Assembly: GCA_900767835.1 (NCBI GenBank)
Contig: CAAGAO010000004.1
Location: 1 to 10,890 of the forward strand
Direction of reading: 5' to 3'
Source of the DNA: Clostridia bacterium
GTDB taxonomy: Bacteria > Bacillota > Clostridia > Christensenellales > UBA1242
DNA length: 10,890 bases
This document shows, one piece after another, positions 5,725-10,890 of the stretch. Every line of letters starts with the position of its first letter. Within the stretch, counting starts at the first letter, position 1. Made by a program: the position numbers and the translations under genes. The notes under the pieces are model-generated. The model was not told the origin of the DNA and did not search any database. It saw only the letters and a list, made by a program, of their open reading frames with translations.

Positions 5725-6345
5725 ATGAAAAAGCGATTTTGGATATATACAACAATTTTAGCATTGATATTATCATTCAGTGTTTTATTTGTTAGTGTAT
5801 ATGCTGCTTTATCACAAAATATATCAATTAAAAACAATATCTCATTTGCTGGCACAGATGAAGAAATAAAGTTCTCCTTAGACGGCTTAATTACCGGAAC
5901 AAAGCAAGATGGTGCAGATGCACTTAAAACCCATTGGGATTACGAGTATGAAAAAGATGGCTTAATGGATAATGATTGGGCTGTTGGGAATATTGAATTC
6001 GATAATGAAGGCAAAACTCTTGACCAAATAAAAATCACATATAAATTCACAATTAAAAATGAAAGCAGTTGCCCACTTTTGGTTGAGATTGATGGACCTG
6101 ATAAAAAATTTGAAGGTGGAGTTGAAGGCGAAATAATTGAAGGTCTTGTTGGTACTCACTATGTTTCATTATTAGATGGTTCTGGAAATGAATTAACACC
6201 AGACAAAAAAGATATTCAAATTCAAATACCACAAAACCAATCTGCAGTACTAAAATTTGTCCTTACCGTTAAAAAACTAGAAGATTTTACTTGCAATGAA
6301 AGTATAGATTTTAGACTTAAGTTTTCTGCTGGAACTTCTCTATAA
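5725..6345 (+). CDS. Second secreted protein of the same family, operon partner
   Basis: A 206-residue protein, the shortest family member. AAAGGAG lies 5 bases before the ATG. Residues 1-28 are a signal peptide (KKR, hydrophobic 7-23, VSVYAA). The mature part keeps the family landmarks in order: ISFAG (39-43), SLDGLITG (51-58) followed by a QDGADA segment also seen as GGDA in the protein at 225, W85-AVGNIEFD (to 93), IKITYKFTIKN (102-112), LLVEIDG (118-124), AVLKFVLTVKK (174-184) and IDFRLKFSAG (194-203). It shares the transcript of the gene ending at 5693 and is followed by a terminator. Co-expression of two divergent paralogues suggests that they could form a mixed complex or polymer; this is inference. 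Confidence 0.82.
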   Translation: MKKRFWIYTTILALILSFSVLFVSVYAALSQNISIKNNISFAGTDEEIKFSLDGLITGTKQDGADALKTHWDYEYEKDGLMDNDWAVGNIEFDNEGKTLDQIKITYKFTIKNESSCPLLVEIDGPDKKFEGGVEGEIIEGLVGTHYVSLLDGSGNELTPDKKDIQIQIPQNQSAVLKFVLTVKKLEDFTCNESIDFRLKFSAGTSL

Positions 6346-6367
6346 TTTAAAGTAAATATAAATTAAC

Positions 6368-6412
6368 AAAAAACATAAAGAATAAGTAAATATAATCTTT
6401 ATGTTTTTTATT
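6368..6412 (+). terminator. Terminator of the secreted-protein operon
   Basis: AAAAAACATAAAGA (6368-6381) pairs perfectly with TCTTTATGTTTTTT (6396-6409) around a 14-base loop. The T-rich 3' arm supplies the T-tract. It lies 22 bases after the stop codon at 6345. Confidence 0.8.
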
Positions 6413-6584
6413 GTAAAAAGGAACGGGAAGTTCTTTGAACAGTGAAGTGCTAAGAATGGCTCGCGAAACAATTGAAACGAATTGATAAATTAATACACTC
6501 CAAAAGCATGTTGTAGGTTTTTACCAATTAGAACTTACTTAAATGAAATATGTAAGTATATTTATAGTTAAACTTGTTAAAAAT
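6413..6584. other. Intergenic segment with a short coding-like remnant
   Basis: This part of the long spacer between 6346 and 6833 is noticeably less AT-rich at 6420-6485 than its surroundings. In one plus-strand frame, 6435-6485 reads from a TTG through 16 sense codons (NSEVLRMARETIETN after the start) to TGA, with a stop just upstream of the AAA-GGA-ACG lead-in. The composition looks protein-like, but the frame is too short to call a gene, and I recognise no family. It could be a remnant, a leader peptide or chance. Nothing else clear is seen here apart from a short ACTTAC/GTAAGT inverted repeat (6533-6557). Confidence 0.3.
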
Positions 6585-6614
6585 TTGACAAAGTAAAATA
6601 TGCTATGATATACT
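6585..6614 (+). promoter_or_regulatory. Strong promoter upstream of the lipoprotein gene
   Basis: A perfect TTGACA (6585-6590), an 18-base spacer and TATACT (6609-6614). Transcription would start near 6621, leaving a leader of about 210 bases before the ATG at 6834. That is much longer than the other leaders in the window. The leader (6621-6833) is very AT-rich, and I see no convincing riboswitch, hairpin or small gene in it. Confidence 0.6.
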
Positions 6615-6833
6615 ACAATGTAATTTTATAAATTAGTAAAATTGTTTGATTATTTTTAACAAATATACTATTATAATATTAATTTTTATTATTAGTTAAT
6701 TTGATATTTTTTAACTATTATATGTGTTGGTTAAATTTTCTAAGGTTGCTGACTATTATTAAAATATCTGTTTTTGAATGGTTTAAACTTACATCAAAAC
6801 ATAAATCTTAATTTATTGTTATAAGGAATATAT

Positions 6834-8231
6834 ATGAAAAAATTTACTTTTGCTATTTTGACAATTTTAGTTTCGGTTTGCTTTGTTTTATCTGGTTGCG
6901 CAAGCACTCCATTAAATATGCCAACAAATTATGATGTCGTAACTTCTAATGGCGGTTTTGTTGTTGGAGTTGGCAATTATCTATATTTTGGCAATGCGTA
7001 TAAATCATATAGTGATTTGACTGAAAGAAGCGATAATGAAGGCAATGGCGTAAAAAACAAGGCACTTAATCTAAATCGTGTTGAAGTAAATGATAATGCA
7101 CAAAAATCACTTAAACTTGACGAAAAAGAAAAAGCAAAATATGAAAATGTTGTAAATAAAATTGCAGGTTATGAAACATCAAATATGTTTGTTGTTGGCG
7201 AAAATTTGTATTTTACATCTCCAAATGTTCATAAAAATGATTCTAAAGATAAAGATAAATACAATACTTACGAATTTAATTTGAACACTTTGTTTAAAAC
7301 TAAACTTGATGGCACTGGGCTTAAAGAGATATATACAACTGAAAAAGATGGTTCAAAATTTTGTTTGACTGGTGGCGAAAAACCAACATTATTAATTTAT
7401 GATAATGAAAAAATTATGCAAGTTAAATGTTATGAAGGTGCAACAAAAACAGAAAAACTTGCTGAAAAAGTAAAGAGTACAGTTTTCCCATATGAGAACG
7501 GGGTTGACTTTGTTGATGTATATTTTACTGCTGATAGAGAAGAAGGTGACCTTTTAACTGGCGATCTTGTGAAAAAACTCAACATTAAAACTGGCGAAAT
7601 AACAGATGTCAACAATATGGCAACAAATAAGGAAACAATCACATTAATATCATACAATGGTGAACGCTTATTCTATACAAGAACGGGTGGTGTGAGTATT
7701 AGGGTTGGCTTATTCTCAAATGATTTTTCAACAGGCTCATCAGAAAGGCTTCATAGATACAATGAAGAACCAAATTTTACAGCAACATCAAAAATATATT
7801 TAATCAAGGCAGGTGAATACCTGAAAGAAGATGCATTTGTGTTTGAATACAAAGATAATTTGTATGTTCAAAATATTTCAGGTAATAGTGAGGCGGCTGC
7901 TAAGCCAATTACAACTGAAAAATCAAAAATAGCATTTGTTGATGGAACATATGTTTATTACACAACCGAGAATGGAATTTATAGAGTATCGGTTAAGACC
8001 AAAAAAATTACACAAATCTCCGACAATAAAGATTTTCAATCGGGCGCATTAGATTTTGATGGCAGATATGTATATTTCTACGCAAAAGCAGAAAATGATA
8101 CAACCGGCACAAAATATTTATATAGAGCAGATGTAAACACCGCTGAGGCAGGTAGTGTTAAAACAGAGTGCATTGCTGAACTTTTAGAAGATGATATGAA
8201 AGAAGAAACAGCAAAAACAACCGAAGAATAA
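6834..8231 (+). CDS. Lipoprotein with beta-propeller-like repeats
   Basis: A 465-residue protein. The start follows AAGGA (6823-6827) with 6-base spacing. Residues 1-22 form a lipoprotein signal peptide with lipobox LSGC, so Cys22 should be lipidated and the protein anchored on the outer face of the membrane. The mature part repeats a pattern of two aromatic-rich strands: YLYFGN (49-54), NLYFTS (124-129), RLFYTR (278-283), YVYYTTENGIYRV (373-385) and YVYFYAKA (412-419) with YLYRADV (428-434). Turns such as KLDGTGL (157-163) resemble those of DUF5050-type and related propeller lipoproteins of Firmicutes. The last 15 residues are Glu/Lys-rich. It is a single gene between its own promoter and terminator. 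Ligand and function are unknown; the fold assignment is by pattern only. Confidence 0.82.
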   Translation: MKKFTFAILTILVSVCFVLSGCASTPLNMPTNYDVVTSNGGFVVGVGNYLYFGNAYKSYSDLTERSDNEGNGVKNKALNLNRVEVNDNAQKSLKLDEKEKAKYENVVNKIAGYETSNMFVVGENLYFTSPNVHKNDSKDKDKYNTYEFNLNTLFKTKLDGTGLKEIYTTEKDGSKFCLTGGEKPTLLIYDNEKIMQVKCYEGATKTEKLAEKVKSTVFPYENGVDFVDVYFTADREEGDLLTGDLVKKLNIKTGEITDVNNMATNKETITLISYNGERLFYTRTGGVSIRVGLFSNDFSTGSSERLHRYNEEPNFTATSKIYLIKAGEYLKEDAFVFEYKDNLYVQNISGNSEAAAKPITTEKSKIAFVDGTYVYYTTENGIYRVSVKTKKITQISDNKDFQSGALDFDGRYVYFYAKAENDTTGTKYLYRADVNTAEAGSVKTECIAELLEDDMKEETAKTTEE

Positions 8232-8238
8232 TTATTTT

Positions 8239-8290
8239 AAATAAAAGACATTATGTGCAAACCAAATCATAATGTCTTTTATTTTGTTTT
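8239..8290 (+). terminator. Rho-independent terminator after the lipoprotein gene
   Basis: A 17-bp perfect stem (8239-8255 with 8268-8284; core AAAGACATTATG against CATAATGTCTTT), a 12-base loop, then TTTTGTTTT. Confidence 0.88.
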
Positions 8291-8393
8291 GATTAAATTA
8301 AAATTTGTCTTTTTAAAAACATAAAATATAAAAATTCCTACATTCTTTTAAATTGAGTTCAATAAGCATTTAGAATAAATAATTTAAAAATAT

Positions 8394-8422
8394 TTGTCTA
8401 AACAAGATAAGTAGTGTATACT
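8394..8422 (+). promoter_or_regulatory. Promoter of the PH-like membrane protein gene
   Basis: TTGTCT (8394-8399), a 17-base spacer and TATACT (8417-8422). The expected start near 8429 lies just before GGGAG (8435-8439), so the leader is short, as for most genes here. Confidence 0.6.
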
Positions 8423-8444
8423 AAAAAAATAAAAGGGAGTTTTT

Positions 8445-8936
8445 ATGGATATTAATCAAATTGTTCGTGCAGACGAAACCGTTTTATATAAATCAAAACC
8501 AAGTACAAAAAAGTGTTTAACTAGTAAATTAAAGGCGAATTTAATGTACATTTTAATGTGGGTATTAATGAATGGCTTTTTTGTATACTTGCTTTTATTA
8601 CAAGATATTGCTAAAAAATATTGGTTTGTTGGCATTCCAATCTTATGCTTTGATTTGCTTGGTCTTTTAGCACTTTATACTGCTATTTCTAAAGAGGCGA
8701 ACAGAATTTCAGATTTAGAATATGTGTTAACTAACAAAGCGGTTTATTATATTAATAATAGTTCGTTTAAACAAATTAAACGCATAGATTTTAATGATAT
8801 AACAAGATTTGAAAAAGATTCGTCTAATGCGAATGTATTTTATGTGTGTACAAAAGATGATGCCTTAAAATTCGAATATTTGTCAAACGAAGATGCCTTT
8901 TATTCGGAACTTGCAAAAAAAGTTAATAGTAGATAG
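8445..8936 (+). CDS. Two-helix membrane protein with bacterial PH-like C-terminus
   Basis: A 163-residue protein with no signal peptide. The ATG follows GGGAG with 5-base spacing. Residues 33-53 and 60-80 form a transmembrane hairpin. After it, EYVLTNKAVYYI (92-103) is the typical opening strand of bacterial PH domains (bPH_2/DUF304, YdbS-like), followed by FKQIKRIDFNDITRFEK (108-124) and a last strand FYVCTKDD (132-139). The acidic N-terminus with ETVLYKSKPS (11-20) corresponds to the segment that often precedes the hairpin in such proteins (E-x-[VI]-l-[YW]-x-g-k-P). The PH-like part should be cytoplasmic. Its role is unknown; members of this family are generally linked to envelope stress or membrane scaffolding. 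It converges on the minus-strand gene at 9191. Confidence 0.8.
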   Translation: MDINQIVRADETVLYKSKPSTKKCLTSKLKANLMYILMWVLMNGFFVYLLLLQDIAKKYWFVGIPILCFDLLGLLALYTAISKEANRISDLEYVLTNKAVYYINNSSFKQIKRIDFNDITRFEKDSSNANVFYVCTKDDALKFEYLSNEDAFYSELAKKVNSR

Positions 8937-8938
8937 TT

Positions 8939-8970
8939 ATATAGAATTTCAGTATTTCTATATTGATTTT
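8939..8970 (+). terminator. Weak terminator-like hairpin after the PH-like gene
   Basis: ATATAGAA (8939-8946) pairs with TTCTATAT (8956-8963) around a 9-base loop and is followed by TGATTTT. It is a short AT-rich stem beginning 3 bases after the TAG stop. Confidence 0.4.
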
Positions 8971-8994
8971 AAAATAGCATTTCATTTTATAAAC

Positions 8995-9074
8995 AAAAAA
9001 AGATGGGGAAGAAGTTGCAAAATTAACTTTTAGTTTTGTTAAAATTGTTTTTGCTCCTAAACCTATCTTTTTTT
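8995..9074. other. Long-range stem enclosing about 54 bases, possible structured RNA or terminator
   Basis: A-run plus GATGGG (8995-9007) pairs with CCTATC plus T-run (9062-9074): 13 pairs including one G-T. The enclosed part contains a smaller TTAAC/GTTAA hairpin. With seven T at the 3' end it could act as an elaborate terminator on the plus strand, and it has the A-run to do the same on the minus strand. It lies in the convergent spacer before a second, simpler terminator. Confidence 0.45.
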
Positions 9075-9078
9075 ATAA

Positions 9079-9128
9079 AAAAACAAGATAAGATTTTTGA
9101 TATTTTCAAATTTTCTTATCTTGTTTTT
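9079..9128. terminator. Bidirectional terminator between convergent genes
   Basis: A 15-bp perfect stem (9079-9093 with 9114-9128, core ACAAGATAAGA against TCTTATCTTGT), with an A-run on the left and a T-run on the right. It serves the minus-strand gene ending at 9191 and can stop plus-strand read-through from the gene ending at 8936. Confidence 0.85.
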
Positions 9129-9190
9129 ACTTTGACCGCACAATAACAACACGAGCAAAGAGAAGAGTTCTCTTATATTAGTATTAAAGG

Positions 9191-10567
9191 TTAGTTTTCT
9201 TCTGTTTTAAATACAAAACCTTCAGATAGTTTAATTTTGCCTTTTGGAGCTAGTGCTGTGATTTTGCTTTCGCTTGAGTCGTCTGCTCCAGATACCAATA
9301 TAGTGCCATTCTTACTTAGTTCGGCAGTTGCCCAAGATGTTTCAATGCCTTTGCCAGAATCGTAAACAATTTTAAATGGTTTTCCTGTAGTCACATTAAT
9401 ATTAATGTTTGAATTTTCAGTAGAAAGAGTAACATTTCCAATCTCTTCAAAGTTTGCGGTAATTTGACCTTTTTCAGTATTTATAGTGGTTCTGGCATCA
9501 ATGCTAAGTTGAGTAATATTTACAGCACCAGATATGGTATTTATATCAACATTGTTGGTTGCTTGTTTAATGGTAATATTTCCCGAAGATGTTTCAATTA
9601 AGGCTTGACCTCCAAGATTATCTATAGAAACATATCCAGTGTTGGTTACAATGCTTGCATTACCAGTCATTTCTTTAACAACTATATTTGTATTATCAGT
9701 ATTTTCTGTAGTGGTAAAATTACCGTTTGTAGAATTTTGCCCAAGTTTATTGATTTTTATATATCCGTTTGTACTTTTTACATATACGTCTTGCGCAATG
9801 TAGTTGCATTCGGCTTCTAGTCTATCGTAGTTTGTTAATTTTAAACTACCTTGCAAATCACCAATCCATATTTTGCCTTTAGTGTTTTCAATGTTAAGAG
9901 TTCCAGTTGTGTTTGATGATGCATGAATTAGTCCTGTTTTCGTTTCAATTTTAATGTTTTGGCTTGCTACTGCTAAGTTTTTATATATTGATACGCTACC
10001 AGTTTCAGTTTTAATGTTTAAATCTTTGATTGCATATTGCATAGTTGATGATTCGTCACCAAACTTAACACTGCCACTCGTTGTGTTGACATTAAAAGCA
10101 ATATTATCCAACTTTTTGTTTAGTGGAAAAACAAGATTAATGGTTGCACTATTTGCAAAAGTCAACCATAATTCTGGTTCGGTAACTGAAATTAAAAGTT
10201 TGTTGCTCGCTTCGGTTATAGATATATCAAATTTAATGTTTTCACTTTTTGATAATGCAGTTACATATGGTTGAAAATATACTTTTGTAAAAGTTTCATT
10301 TCCATCGTACGTAATATTAAAGTTGGTATTTCCAGCATTAAATTCCACCGTGTCAAAATTAGCATCACTAATTTGCTTTTCTTCATTTGTTAAATTGTAG
10401 AATTCTTTTGCATTATGTATTGAAACATATCTTAAATTAATACCATAAACATCTTTGCCGGGATTAAATATTAGTATTGTCGCAAATATGCATAAAACAC
10501 CAAGCACTAAGAATAAAAACATAAGAATATAATATAAAAACCCTTTTTTTACTTTACTCTTTGCCAT
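9191..10567 (-). CDS. Membrane-anchored DUF4097-like beta-helix surface protein
   Basis: A 458-residue protein. The ATG at 10567 is preceded by GGAGG with 5-base spacing; the in-frame TTG four codons earlier overlaps that site and is rejected. A basic N-terminus (KSKVKK) and one helix at about 11-34 anchor it, with the remainder probably outside. From about 155 to 395 the sequence is a run of strands with a repeated T-x-[ST/N]-G-x-[IV]-x-[IV] theme: TTSGSVKF (162-169), TETGSVSI (187-194), TKTGLIHA (209-216), STNGYIKI (265-272), TNTGYVSI (308-315), TSSGNITI (326-333) and TEKGQITA (364-371). This spacing is characteristic of the DUF4097 family of putative adhesin-like right-handed beta-helices. 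It is rich in Asn, Thr and Ser with very few cysteines. It stands alone and converges on the PH-like gene; DUF4097 and PH-like genes occur near each other in some Firmicutes, by recall. Confidence 0.85.
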   Translation of the reverse strand: MAKSKVKKGFLYYILMFLFLVLGVLCIFATILIFNPGKDVYGINLRYVSIHNAKEFYNLTNEEKQISDANFDTVEFNAGNTNFNITYDGNETFTKVYFQPYVTALSKSENIKFDISITEASNKLLISVTEPELWLTFANSATINLVFPLNKKLDNIAFNVNTTSGSVKFGDESSTMQYAIKDLNIKTETGSVSIYKNLAVASQNIKIETKTGLIHASSNTTGTLNIENTKGKIWIGDLQGSLKLTNYDRLEAECNYIAQDVYVKSTNGYIKINKLGQNSTNGNFTTTENTDNTNIVVKEMTGNASIVTNTGYVSIDNLGGQALIETSSGNITIKQATNNVDINTISGAVNITQLSIDARTTINTEKGQITANFEEIGNVTLSTENSNININVTTGKPFKIVYDSGKGIETSWATAELSKNGTILVSGADDSSESKITALAPKGKIKLSEGFVFKTEEN

Positions 10568-10850
10568 AAAGACCTCCAATAAATTTTATAATATATATTA
10601 AAGATAAATATATTATATATAACTACTAATTTAAGTTTATTTATATATTAACATAAAATGCATACAAAATCAATATCTAAAACTAAAATGGAAGATAAAT
10701 TGTTGTAAGTAAAGCAATTTAAGTGAATATTTTAAAGTTTAAAAAAAGAAGTAAAAAGGTACATAATGTACTATTTTGCCACCCCACAGCCGAGTGTTTG
10801 TGTAAAAGAGAAAAAAAGATAAAAAAATATCAAAAAAGTTTAAAAAAGTT
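10568..10850. other. AT-rich spacer with a small palindrome and a GC-richer patch
   Basis: This is the upstream region of the minus-strand gene and of whatever begins beyond 10890. TATAAT-like hexamers occur on both strands at 10585-10620, but none has a convincing -35, so I do not call the minus-strand promoter. GTACATAATGTAC (10759-10771) is a perfect odd-length palindrome. It is followed by a short GC-rich patch with CCACCCCACAGCCGAG (10780-10795) that stands out from the surroundings. Read on the minus strand, the palindrome is followed by CTTTTT, so it could be a weak terminator. No reading frame of note is seen. Confidence 0.5.
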
Positions 10851-10851
10851 G

Positions 10852-10881
10852 TTGACATAGGTAAATAGTGTGTGGTAATAT
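10852..10881 (+). promoter_or_regulatory. Strong extended -10 promoter for a gene beyond the window
   Basis: A perfect TTGACA (10852-10857), an 18-base spacer and TAATAT (10876-10881), with TGG before the -10 (extended -10 type). It is preceded by A-tracts (10821-10849) that resemble an UP element. Transcription would start near 10888. Such A-tract plus TTGACA promoters are common before highly expressed genes, including stable RNA genes, in Firmicutes. Confidence 0.7.
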
Positions 10882-10890
10882 AACGGAGTC

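Noticed and set aside
5441..5776. 111-residue minus-strand reading frame
   Set aside because: It is antisense to the two secreted-protein genes, spans their junction, and lacks a ribosome binding site or family resemblance.
225..6345. Calling the three secreted proteins TasA or camelysin
   Set aside because: Leader and general beta-rich design are similar in type, but I cannot see the specific family motifs, and no SipW-type signal peptidase is present in the window.
6621..6833. Riboswitch in the lipoprotein leader
   Set aside because: No recognisable conserved core or stable helix is visible; the region is almost uniformly AT-rich.

Overview
This is a very AT-rich stretch of bacterial DNA with Firmicutes-type signals throughout: strong GGAG-type ribosome binding sites about 5 bases before most starts, TTGACA/TATAAT-like promoters, and hairpin plus T-tract terminators. 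All reading frames make sense with the standard bacterial code. The gene families (a YbiT/YkpA-type ABC-F ATPase, DUF1540, DUF2188, a DUF4097-type surface protein, and secreted proteins with FGVYAA-type leaders) fit an uncultured gut-type clostridium, for example a Christensenellales-like lineage. That placement is inference from family recall.

Layout: bases 1-224 form a dense regulatory region (a 13-bp tandem repeat array, a 26-bp palindrome centred on a TATAAT box, then a 20-bp palindrome) before a 432-residue secreted protein (225-1523), closed by a perfect terminator. Next come an ABC-F ATPase (1699-3276) under its own promoter, a GC-rich hairpin, and a 53-residue Cys-rich DUF1540 protein (3411-3572). 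On the minus strand lies a membrane-anchored protein with a long Lys/Glu-rich linker and a DUF2188-like C-terminus (3795-4556). Divergent from it is a two-gene operon (4929-5693, 5725-6345) encoding two more secreted proteins of the same leader and beta-domain family as the first gene. A roughly 490-bp spacer then leads to a lipoprotein with beta-propeller-like repeats (6834-8231), a two-helix membrane protein with a bacterial PH-like tail (8445-8936), and, convergent with it, a membrane-anchored DUF4097-like beta-helix protein (9191-10567). The right edge carries a strong promoter for a gene outside the window.

Seven of the nine genes encode exported, lipid-anchored or membrane proteins, so this looks like a cell-envelope neighbourhood, with the ABC-F ATPase and DUF1540 protein as cytoplasmic exceptions. 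I see no complete known system (no CRISPR array, phage, transposase, or rRNA/tRNA gene). The most interesting signals are the operator-like region before the first gene, the three-member secreted family with a modular fusion in one member, and the ABC-F protein whose second ATP site has lost both of its composite halves.
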